A stretch of DNA of 17,196 bases from JBCBKL01 sp963922565. Its GTDB lineage: Bacteria > Pseudomonadota > Alphaproteobacteria > Rhodobacterales > Rhodobacteraceae. The notes below the pieces were generated by a model that saw nothing but the letters and a program-made list of their open reading frames with translations, did no database searches and had not been told where the DNA came from. A program made the translations under genes and the position numbers. Shown one piece after another: positions 1 to 7,411 of this stretch; positions within the stretch are counted from its first letter, which is position 1; each line of letters opens with the position of its first letter. The DNA lies in the NCBI GenBank assembly GCA_963922565.1, contig CAWUIQ010000073.1, positions 1-17,196 on the forward strand. The letters run 5' to 3'.

Positions 1-2800
1 GATTATCGGGGTCGATTTTCTTTTCCTGTTTGGGCGGGCGGGCCTCGAACGTCTTTGTGCCCTGATGTTGTGGCTTCTTGCCCTTGCCCTGCGGGCGGCC
101 TTTGGGTTTGCCCTTGCCCTGATTGGCGCGGCCACCGTCATCGCGGCGCTGGCCCTGCGATCGCTGGCGCTGACCGCCGCGGTTTTGCTGCTGCCGGGCC
201 CAGGTAAAGGTATAGAACACCTCGACCTCGGGCTCATCATCCGCTGTCGCCTCGGCATCTGCCTCGCCCTTAACCTCGGGCGGTGTTTCCACCGGCGCTT
301 CGGAAGGCGGTCGCGGCAATTCCTGCGGGGGTTCGGGCACCTCGGCGGGTTGGTCCGGTGTCTCTTGCGGTTGCTCGGGCGTTTCGGGGGACGGTTCGGG
401 GATCTCTTTGGGATCCTGCGCCTTCACCTTGTGGCGCTCGCCCTTTTCGGCGCGATAACCCAGCCCTTCCATCAGGCCCGCGAATTGCTCAAGCGTCATG
501 CCGGTGATCGAGAGCATGTCGGCCTTGGCCTCAAACCCGCCGCGCGAATCCTCCGCCCGCAGCATGTCGGCAAGGCGTTCCAGCATGTCGATACGGATCG
601 CCCGTTCGCCCGCATTGCGGTAGCCGGCCATCGTGTCGGCGCCTTCCAGCGCGTCTTTCATCGCCGGGATCGTCACCAGCCCAGGCGGCGGCGCCTCGGG
701 GAACTCGCTGAGCCCGTTCGAAAGCGACCAGAGCACCAAGCGCAGTCGCGTCGGTGCCGGTTTGAGCAAGAGCGGCATGAAAATCGTGAATTGGCCAAAC
801 CGGATGCCATGCTTGCGCAAAAGCCCCCGCGCCTCTTGATCCAGTGCCTTGACCTCGTTGGCCACCTTGCCACGGGGCAAAACACCAAATGCTTCGACCA
901 CCTGGAATGCGAAACCCTTGGCAAGACCTGTCAGGGTCTCGTCCTTCTGGAGGCCGATCAGCGGTTCGAACAGGGCAGCGACCTTGCGATCGATGAAGTG
1001 TTGAAGGCGGCGCTTTACCTTTTCGGCAACCTCGGGCCCGGCGACATCGTCAACGAATACATCGACCTGCGGCTTGAACGGGTCCTGGCCGGATACCAGT
1101 TTGCCCACAGCGGCGGCACCCCACATCAACCCACCCTGTTCGGTAAAGTCGATCTCGGTGTCAGGGGCGTTGTAGAAACGGTCGGCGCGCAGATGAAAAT
1201 GCGGCGCAAGGGCCTGCAGGGCGGCGGTCTTGATCGTCTTCGCCTCGGCCGCTCCCGCGCCCTTGTCCTGCGTAAAGCGGAACCCTTCGAGCTTGCCTAC
1301 GAACTCGCCCTCGACGGTGACTTCACCTGCGTCGTTTACTTCGGCCACCATGGCCTCCTTCTGGCCCAGCCGGCGAAGCAAAACGGATGTCCGCCGGTCT
1401 ACAAATCTTTGTGTCAGCGCCGCGTGCAGCGCGTCTGATAATCGGTCTTCTACAGCGCGGGTTTCGCCGCGCCAATGGCTTTCGTCATCGACCCAACCAT
1501 TGCGTTGCGCAACATATGTCCAGGTACGGATATAGGCGAGCCGCTTTGAAATCGTGTCTATATCCCCATCTGGCCGATCAATGCGGCGGATTTGCGTCGC
1601 CATCCAATCGTTGGGGATTTGTCCGCGTTGGTGCAGGTAGCGGAAAATAGCCGACAAAAGCGAGGCGTGTTCCTGATGGCTGATGCCCCGAAAATCCGGA
1701 ACGCGGCACACGTCCCAGAGCAGGCGAACGGATGACCCATCAGATGCGCGTGCCGCGATTTCCGCGTCCTGCCCCAGCGACTTCAGCGCCATCAGGTCAT
1801 CGGCCTCACGCGCCCGCACCAGCCATTCGTTCTGTGAGGGCGTTTCGAGGCTGTCGACCAGCCGGTCGATCGATCCGAATTGCAGCGCATGGTTACGCCA
1901 GACGATTTTCTTGAGCGGCGTGAAGCGGTGGCTGGTGATCGCCTCGACCATCTGATCGTCGAGGGGTGGCGCGTCGCCGGTGACGCCAAACGTGCCGTCC
2001 TTTTGACCGCGCCCTGCCCGACCAGCGATCTGGGCCAATTCGTTCGGCGCCAGAGGGCGCATCCGCCGTCCGTCGAACTTGGTCAGGCCAGAGAAGGCAA
2101 TGTGATCGATATCGAGGTTCAGCCCCATGCCGATCGCATCTGTGGCCACGAGATAATCGACGTCGCCGTTCTGGTACATATCGACCTGGGCATTCCGCGT
2201 GCGCGGGCTGAGAGCGCCCATCACCACCGCAGCACCACCCTTCTGGCGGCGGATCAGTTCCGCGATGGCATAGACATTCTCGACCGAGAACCCGACAATG
2301 GCCGACCGCGGGCGCATCCGTCCGATCTTTTTCTGCCCGCCATAGCTGAGTTGAGACATCCGCTCGCGGCGCATGAAGTGCGCCTCGGGCACAAGGGCCG
2401 CGATCGGACCCCGCATCGTATCGGACCCCAGAAACAGGGTTTCGTGCAAACCCCGCGATCTCAGCAAACGGTCGGTAAAGACGTGCCCGCGTTCAGGGTC
2501 CGCGCAAAGCTGGATCTCATCAATGGCGAGGAAATCGCATCCCATCCCTTCGGGCATCGCCTCGACCGTGCAGACCCAGTACTGGGCGCGGGGCGGTACG
2601 ATCCGTTCTTCGCCGGTAACAAGGGCGACCACCGAGGGGCCGCGCAGGGCCACGATCCGGTCATAGACTTCGCGCGCAAGCAGACGCAAAGGCAGCCCGA
2701 TAATGCCCGTCCTGTGGGCCAACATCCGTTCGATGGCATAGGTGGTTTTTCCGGTATTGGTGGGGCCGAGAACGGCCGCCACCCGCGTTTGTCCCTTCAT
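1..2800 (-). CDS. SUV3-like DExH-box RNA/DNA helicase (3' end cut by window edge)
   Basis: Superfamily 2 helicase of the SUV3-like group, expected to unwind RNA or DNA using ATP in the cytoplasm. I translated the minus strand directly. Walker A GPTNTGKT lies at residues 12-19, the Ia-like motif PLRLLARE at about 36-43, the DEIQ box at 94-97, LGSDTM follows, and the C-terminal helicase half contains ATDAIGMGLNLD and QIAGRAGR (about 215-260). A long alpha-helical middle follows, then a Pro/Glu/Gln-rich stretch (about residues 793-837), an acidic patch, the short motif FYTFTWAR and a strongly basic Arg/Gln/Gly/Lys tail, probably disordered and nucleic-acid binding. The reading frame is open for 933 codons to the edge; the last residues visible are KKIDPDN, so only a short tail is probably missing. 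The ATG is 22 bases after the stop of the TPR gene, preceded by GGGGGA, which suggests one operon. The exact substrate is unknown. Confidence 0.9.
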   Translation of the reverse strand, partial: MKGQTRVAAVLGPTNTGKTTYAIERMLAHRTGIIGLPLRLLAREVYDRIVALRGPSVVALVTGEERIVPPRAQYWVCTVEAMPEGMGCDFLAIDEIQLCADPERGHVFTDRLLRSRGLHETLFLGSDTMRGPIAALVPEAHFMRRERMSQLSYGGQKKIGRMRPRSAIVGFSVENVYAIAELIRRQKGGAAVVMGALSPRTRNAQVDMYQNGDVDYLVATDAIGMGLNLDIDHIAFSGLTKFDGRRMRPLAPNELAQIAGRAGRGQKDGTFGVTGDAPPLDDQMVEAITSHRFTPLKKIVWRNHALQFGSIDRLVDSLETPSQNEWLVRAREADDLMALKSLGQDAEIAARASDGSSVRLLWDVCRVPDFRGISHQEHASLLSAIFRYLHQRGQIPNDWMATQIRRIDRPDGDIDTISKRLAYIRTWTYVAQRNGWVDDESHWRGETRAVEDRLSDALHAALTQRFVDRRTSVLLRRLGQKEAMVAEVNDAGEVTVEGEFVGKLEGFRFTQDKGAGAAEAKTIKTAALQALAPHFHLRADRFYNAPDTEIDFTEQGGLMWGAAAVGKLVSGQDPFKPQVDVFVDDVAGPEVAEKVKRRLQHFIDRKVAALFEPLIGLQKDETLTGLAKGFAFQVVEAFGVLPRGKVANEVKALDQEARGLLRKHGIRFGQFTIFMPLLLKPAPTRLRLVLWSLSNGLSEFPEAPPPGLVTIPAMKDALEGADTMAGYRNAGERAIRIDMLERLADMLRAEDSRGGFEAKADMLSITGMTLEQFAGLMEGLGYRAEKGERHKVKAQDPKEIPEPSPETPEQPQETPDQPAEVPEPPQELPRPPSEAPVETPPEVKGEADAEATADDEPEVEVFYTFTWARQQQNRGGQRQRSQGQRRDDGGRANQGKGKPKGRPQGKGKKPQHQGTKTFEARPPKQEKKIDPDN

Positions 2801-2822
2801 GGACGTCCCCCGGGGGGCAGGA

Positions 2823-3380
2823 TCAGAGCGTGCGACCGATCCCGCGAGTTTTCAACTGCTCAAGCGCCTGTTTGGCGTCCTCGTGGTTGGGATGCAAGTC
2901 GAGCACCATGGTCAGGGCTTCGACCGCCCGATCGACATCGTCCATTTCCTGAAACATGACGGCCAGCCCGAAGAGCGCATTGTAATTGTTAGGGTTGAGG
3001 GCCAGGGCGCGCTGCAAATCGCTGAGTGCCGGGCCAAACTTGCCTGCTTGATAATAGGCAGTTGCCCTCGCATGCCAGCCTTCGGCAAAGTCGGGCGCGT
3101 GGTCGGTGACGGCGGTAAAGTGTTCAATTGCCAGATCAATTTCTTCCTGCTCCAAAGCATCACGACCACGGCGCAGGATCATATCCAGCGAAGTCGAACC
3201 GGACAGAGACCATTCGCGCTCGATTTCGCGTGTCAGGCGCGTCGCCTCTGCTGGCTCAGCCTCGCGTAGTGCTGCGATCATGTCGTCGAGGTTGGCCTGT
3301 GCAACCGCAGGTAAGGAATTCCATACTATTAGCAGAAATGCCGCAACGGTACGGTAGAGATTGCGTGTCGATATACCCAT
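2823..3380 (-). CDS. TPR-repeat protein with N-terminal signal sequence
   Basis: Probably exported TPR (tetratricopeptide) protein of 185 residues, acting as a protein-interaction scaffold in the periplasm or at the membrane. I chose the ATG at 3380 because the protein then begins MGISTRNLYRTVAAFLLIVW, a basic start plus hydrophobic core, ending at a likely signal peptidase site around AVAQA. A longer reading from 3431 would bury this signal behind 17 unlikely residues. After a charged helical segment, about three TPR units follow, with the pattern GRDALEQEEIDLAIEHF, then WHARATAYYQAGKF, then LFGLAVMFQEMDDVDRAVEA. It lies just upstream of the helicase gene on the same strand (22-base gap) and is divergent from the SCP2 gene. 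No strong Shine-Dalgarno is visible. The specific partner is unknown. Confidence 0.85.
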   Translation of the reverse strand: MGISTRNLYRTVAAFLLIVWNSLPAVAQANLDDMIAALREAEPAEATRLTREIEREWSLSGSTSLDMILRRGRDALEQEEIDLAIEHFTAVTDHAPDFAEGWHARATAYYQAGKFGPALSDLQRALALNPNNYNALFGLAVMFQEMDDVDRAVEALTMVLDLHPNHEDAKQALEQLKTRGIGRTL

Positions 3381-3455
3381 AACACCGGTTAAGGTAACAG
3401 GTTGTCGACGCAAATCCAGAGCGTCGCCCACCCCCCAGCAAAAAGGGCATCAAAA

Positions 3456-3746
3456 ATGAGTGACACCGTAACCGAAGCCGTAGCGGCCTTGAACGACAAG
3501 CTTGGCGGCACTGATTTCGGCGGCTCGGCCAAATTCGTCATCGACGGCGAAGGGTCAATCATCATCGACAGTGCTGGCGCACGGGCCTCCGACGAAGATG
3601 CCGATGTCACGATGACGGCGGACGTGGACACGTTCAAAGGCATCCTTTCGGGCGACACAAACCCGACCTCGGCCTTCATGACCGGCAAGCTCAAAGTGGA
3701 TGGCGACATGGGAATGGCCATGAAGCTGGCCTCGGTGCTGGCGTAA
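3456..3746 (+). CDS. SCP2 sterol-binding domain protein
   Basis: Small single-domain protein of 96 residues of the SCP2 (sterol carrier protein 2) family, a fold with a hydrophobic tunnel that binds lipids or acyl chains. Recognisable features are the FVIDGEGSIIID strand pair, the DADVTMTADVDTFKGILSG segment and the C-terminal PTSAFMTGKLKVDGDMGMAM helix-strand region that ends the family. The ATG at 3456 gives the normal family start, with AAAAGGG about 9 bases upstream; an upstream in-frame start at 3402 would add 18 unlikely residues. It is the first gene of a compact plus-strand run, followed within 50 bases by an alpha/beta hydrolase, so a lipid-related role is reasonable, but the ligand cannot be told from sequence. 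Confidence 0.9.
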   Translation: MSDTVTEAVAALNDKLGGTDFGGSAKFVIDGEGSIIIDSAGARASDEDADVTMTADVDTFKGILSGDTNPTSAFMTGKLKVDGDMGMAMKLASVLA

Positions 3747-3796
3747 TCGACGGCAACCTTCATATCGAACTGGCCCCCGCACCGCTTTTTGACGAT

Positions 3797-4720
3797 GTGG
3801 AGGCCGGACCGGCGTCAGGCAGCGCCTACTGGCTGACGACATCCGACGACGTACGGATCCGGATCGGCGTCTGGAACGCCGACCATGCCAAGGGAACGGT
3901 TCTGCTGTTCCCCGGCCGCACCGAATATATCGAGAAGTATGGCAAGGCTGCACACGCTCTGACGGCGCGCGGATACACGACCCTTGCCATCGATTGGCGC
4001 GGTCAAGGCCTGGCGGACAGATTTCTTGATGATCCGCTGATCGGCCACGTGAAGAAATTCGACGAATATCAAAAGGATGTCGATGCCGTCCTCGCCGCGG
4101 CACAGTCGCTGAACCTGCCCCAGCCCTACTTCCTGATGGGTCATTCAATGGGCGGCTGCATTGGTCTGCGCGCTCTACACAACGGATTGCCGGTGGCCGC
4201 CGCGGCCTTTACCGGCCCAATGTGGGGTATCCGCATCTCGATGTTGCTGCGCCCGGTCGCTTGGGTTCTCAGCCGCATCATGCCGGTCCTGAACCTCGGC
4301 TATCATCTGCCGCCCGGCCGCAAACCGGAACCTTACGTTCACGCCACGCCGTTCGAGGGCAACACGCTCACGACGGATCGCGAGACGTGGCACATGATGG
4401 TGCAGCAGATCACCAACCACCCGGAGCTTGGTCTCGGCGGCCCGAGCTATGTCTGGCTGCGCGAGGCGCTTGCGGAAACCGCCGAGATTTCAGCGATGCC
4501 TGCTCCCAAGATACCCTGCGCGACCTTCGTCGGCGAAAACGAACGCATCGTCCACGTGGGACGCATCCGCGATCTGCTGGGCCGCTGGACCAACGGCGAT
4601 CTGCACGTGATCACCGCGGGCGAGCACGAAATCCTGATGGAATCGCAGGACATCACCGACAAGATCTTTGACACCATGACCGCCCATTTCGATGCGGCGG
4701 GTGGCTCAGAAGCCGGCTAG
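3797..4720 (+). CDS. Alpha/beta hydrolase (lysophospholipase-like)
   Basis: Serine hydrolase of the alpha/beta fold, close to the monoacylglycerol lipase/lysophospholipase group (Hydrolase_4 type), probably cytoplasmic and acting on a lipid ester. The oxyanion-hole region LLFPGRTEYIEKYG is at about residues 36-49, IDWRGQGLADR at 65-75, the nucleophile elbow GHSMGG at 115-120 (Ser117) and the catalytic His in GEHEIL (His277). The acid is probably within GENERIV (246-252), where Glu replaces the more usual Asp. The annotated start is GTG at 3797. No good ribosome-binding site precedes it, and the frame stays open upstream and reads LAPAPLFDDVEAGP, which resembles an N-terminus of this family, so the real start may be up to 50 bases earlier and coupled to the SCP2 stop. 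It ends 16 bases before the exonuclease gene. Confidence 0.88.
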   Translation: MEAGPASGSAYWLTTSDDVRIRIGVWNADHAKGTVLLFPGRTEYIEKYGKAAHALTARGYTTLAIDWRGQGLADRFLDDPLIGHVKKFDEYQKDVDAVLAAAQSLNLPQPYFLMGHSMGGCIGLRALHNGLPVAAAAFTGPMWGIRISMLLRPVAWVLSRIMPVLNLGYHLPPGRKPEPYVHATPFEGNTLTTDRETWHMMVQQITNHPELGLGGPSYVWLREALAETAEISAMPAPKIPCATFVGENERIVHVGRIRDLLGRWTNGDLHVITAGEHEILMESQDITDKIFDTMTAHFDAAGGSEAG

Positions 4721-4736
4721 TGCTACAACGCTCTTT

Positions 4737-5741
4737 ATGAGCGCGCTGACATTCACTGACCGCGGCATCTATTGCCCTTCGGGTGACTTCTACATCGATC
4801 CATGGCGCCCGGTCGACCGGGCCCTGATCACGCATGGGCATGCGGATCACGCGCGCCCCGGGATGGGGGCGTATCTGTGCACCGATGTGGCAGAACCGGT
4901 TATGCGCCATCGGCTGGGCGACATCAAAGCCGAAACCATGCGCTATGGTGAGGAACGGCAGATCGGCGGTGCGCTGGTTTCGTTTCACCCTGCTGGCCAT
5001 GTTCCTGGATCCGCACAGATCCGCGTCGAGGTAGAGGGAGAGGTCTGGGTAGCCTCGGGCGACTACAAGGTCGAGGATGATGGGCTTTCCACACCGTTCG
5101 AGCCCGTCCGCTGCCACCATTTCATCACCGAAAGCACGTTCGGCCTGCCGGTGTTTCGGTGGCGCCCGCAATCGGATGTCGCTGCCGATCTTAACGCATG
5201 GTGGGCGGGATGCGCCGCAGCGGGCAAGACGGCCTTTCTGGGATGCTATGCCCTTGGCAAGGCGCAGCGGCTGCTGACCATGCTGGACCCCGCAATCGGT
5301 CCGATCCTGACCCATGGCGCGGTCGAGAACACCAACGCGGTATTGCGACGGCAGGACATCGCCCTGCCAGATACGATCTACGCCGGGCCGGACCTCGACC
5401 CAAAGGCCCATCCCGGAGCCATTGTCCTGTCACCGCCATCCGCGCTCGGCTCGCAATGGGCCCGGAAATTTGGGGCTCAGGAGAATGCCTTTGCATCCGG
5501 ATGGATGCAATTGCGGGGTATCCGCCGCCGCCGCGCCGGTGATCGCGGCTTCGTCATCTCGGACCACGCAGATTGGGGTGGTTTGCTGTGGGCGATAGGC
5601 GAAACCGGAGCGGAAAATATCTATGTCACCCATGGCTATACCGAGATCTTCACGCGCCATCTGAATGAGATCGGATATGATGCGCAGGTCGTCCCAACCG
5701 AATTCGAGGGCGAAAGCCTCGACCTGGGTGATGCTGCATGA
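4737..5741 (+). CDS. Ligase-associated DNA exonuclease (metallo-beta-lactamase fold)
   Basis: A 334-residue metallo-beta-lactamase-fold nuclease of the DNA-ligase-associated exonuclease family, related to the Artemis/SNM1 nucleases, thought to process DNA ends before ligation. The metal motif THGHADH gives His33, His35, Asp37 and His38. Further ligand candidates are His in FHPAGHVPGS, Asp in ASGDYK, and the C-terminal ISDHADWGG and YVTHGYTE. The ATG at 4737 was chosen because the family begins close to MSALTFTDRGIYCPSGDFYI; an in-frame ATG at 4692 would overlap the hydrolase gene. The stop TGA overlaps the ATG of the ligase gene by four bases (ATGA), so the two proteins are very probably translated together. 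The pairing with the next gene is strong support for the name. Confidence 0.93.
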   Translation: MSALTFTDRGIYCPSGDFYIDPWRPVDRALITHGHADHARPGMGAYLCTDVAEPVMRHRLGDIKAETMRYGEERQIGGALVSFHPAGHVPGSAQIRVEVEGEVWVASGDYKVEDDGLSTPFEPVRCHHFITESTFGLPVFRWRPQSDVAADLNAWWAGCAAAGKTAFLGCYALGKAQRLLTMLDPAIGPILTHGAVENTNAVLRRQDIALPDTIYAGPDLDPKAHPGAIVLSPPSALGSQWARKFGAQENAFASGWMQLRGIRRRRAGDRGFVISDHADWGGLLWAIGETGAENIYVTHGYTEIFTRHLNEIGYDAQVVPTEFEGESLDLGDAA

Positions 5742-7330
5742 AACGGTTCGCCGCCCTTTTCAACGCGATCGATCAGTCGACCAAGACCAACATCAAGGTG
5801 GCGGCGCTGGCGGAATACTTTGCGGAAGCGCCCGAGGCCGACCGGATCTGGACCATCGCGATGTTTTCAGGCCGCCGCCCGAAACGCGCCGTGACCACGA
5901 CACGGCTGCGCGAATGGGCGGCTGAGCGCGCTGGCATCCCGCTTTGGCTTTTTGAAGAGGCATATCCGATCGTTGGCGACCTGGCCGAGACGATCGCGCT
6001 GGTCCTGCCCCCCGCAACGCGCGACACTGATGAACCGCTGAGCCATTGGATCGATCTGGTGCGCGGGCTCGGATCTTATGAAGAACCGGAGCGCAAGGAT
6101 CGCGTGCTCGACGCATGGGATCAGTTGGCCGATACCGAGCGGTTCCTTTTCAACAAGCTGATCACCGGGGGGTTCCGGATCGGCATCAGTCAAAAGCTGA
6201 TGACCCGCGCGCTCGCCAAGGCGACAGACCGCGACGAGGCGGAACTGGCGCACCGGCTGATGGGCAACTGGGATCCGGCCACGACCACCTGGCACGACCT
6301 GATCGAAGCGGAGGATGCCTCGGCCGACGCGTCCCGGCCCTACCCGTTCTACCTGGCCTACGCGATCGAAGGCGCGGTCGAGGATCTGGGTGATCCGCAG
6401 GACTGGTTGGCCGAATGGAAATGGGATGGCATTCGCGGCCAACTCATCCTGAGGGACGGACAGCATTTCGTCTGGTCGCGCGGGGAAGAGCTGATGACGG
6501 ACCGGTTTCCAGAACTGGCCCGCGCGGTGGATTTTCTGCCGCAGGGTACGGTTCTGGACGGTGAAGTGCTGGCATGGGGCGAGGATGTGCCGCAAAATTT
6601 CAACGCGCTTCAAAAGCGGATCGGGCGCAAAACCGTTCCGAAAAAGCTACTGCAGGAGGCGCCCGTCATCCTCTATGCCTATGATCTGCTGGAGTGGAAC
6701 GGGCAGGATATGCGCGCTCAGGGCTTTGCCGCCCGGCGGGCGCAGCTTGACCGGCTATGCGCCGATCTGCCCGGCGACGCACCGGTTCGGCTGTCACCAC
6801 AGATCGAGTTTGAGAACTGGCCGCAGCTTGAGCGGATCCGGAAATCCGCCCGCGATGCCCAGGCCGAGGGGATCATGCTGAAACGCGCCGCATCGCCCTA
6901 TCTGACAGGACGAAAGAAAGGGGATTGGTGGAAATGGAAGCTCGACCCGCTAACCATCGATGCGGTGATGATCTATGCCCAATCGGGGCACGGGCGGCGA
7001 GCCAACCTGTTTACCGACTTTACCTTTGCAGTGTGGAAAGGGAACGATCTGGTGCCCTTCACCAAGGCCTATTCCGGCCTGACGGACGAGGAATTTCGCA
7101 AGATCACCGCTTGGGTGAAAAAGAACACGCTGCAGCGCTTTGGGCCGGTCCGGCAGGTGACGCCAGAGCATGTCTTTGAAATCGCCTTCGAGGGGATCCA
7201 GTCGTCGCCCCGCCACAAATCCGGTGTTGCCCTGCGGTTTCCGCGGATGTCGCGCTGGCGTCACGACAAACCAGTGCAAGAGGCCAACACGCTTGACGAT
7301 CTGAACGACATGCTGGCGCAGTATGGTTGA
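5738..7330 (+). CDS. ATP-dependent DNA ligase (cisplatin-damage-response type)
   Basis: ATP-dependent DNA ligase of 530 residues, which seals nicks through an enzyme-AMP intermediate. The nucleotidyl-transfer motif I is EWKWDGIR with the adenylated lysine at Lys228 (KWDG 228-231). Later motifs include LDGEVLAW (motif III region), AEGIMLKR (motif IV) and KGDWWKWKLD (motif V). The first 200 residues form the helical DNA-binding domain (contains FNKLITGGFRIGIS), and the end forms an OB-fold domain with FEIAFEGIQSS. This is the bacterial LigC-like/ligase B type found next to a metallo-beta-lactamase-fold exonuclease, the family annotated as cisplatin-damage-response ligase. It is translationally coupled to the exonuclease. 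A ligase-associated DEXH helicase, common next in other genomes, is absent; a peptidase gene follows after 81 bases. Confidence 0.95.
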   Translation: MKRFAALFNAIDQSTKTNIKVAALAEYFAEAPEADRIWTIAMFSGRRPKRAVTTTRLREWAAERAGIPLWLFEEAYPIVGDLAETIALVLPPATRDTDEPLSHWIDLVRGLGSYEEPERKDRVLDAWDQLADTERFLFNKLITGGFRIGISQKLMTRALAKATDRDEAELAHRLMGNWDPATTTWHDLIEAEDASADASRPYPFYLAYAIEGAVEDLGDPQDWLAEWKWDGIRGQLILRDGQHFVWSRGEELMTDRFPELARAVDFLPQGTVLDGEVLAWGEDVPQNFNALQKRIGRKTVPKKLLQEAPVILYAYDLLEWNGQDMRAQGFAARRAQLDRLCADLPGDAPVRLSPQIEFENWPQLERIRKSARDAQAEGIMLKRAASPYLTGRKKGDWWKWKLDPLTIDAVMIYAQSGHGRRANLFTDFTFAVWKGNDLVPFTKAYSGLTDEEFRKITAWVKKNTLQRFGPVRQVTPEHVFEIAFEGIQSSPRHKSGVALRFPRMSRWRHDKPVQEANTLDDLNDMLAQYG

Positions 7331-7411
7331 TGCTGCCCCCATGCAAACTGAACGGTTGCCCCGCCGCCCGACCCGCCGTACCTACGACCCTGACCCAACA
7401 GAGAGGCCCGC

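Noticed and set aside
65..1438. Long plus-strand open frame (457 codons) opposite the helicase
   Set aside because: It lies fully antisense to the helicase coding frame, is rich in Arg/Gly/Leu typical of G+C-rich shadow frames, and shows no family motif.
1880..2959. Plus-strand open frame (359 codons) across the helicase start and TPR end
   Set aside because: The minus strand carries clear helicase motifs (Walker A, DEIQ) and TPRs; the plus frame shows none and spans two real genes.
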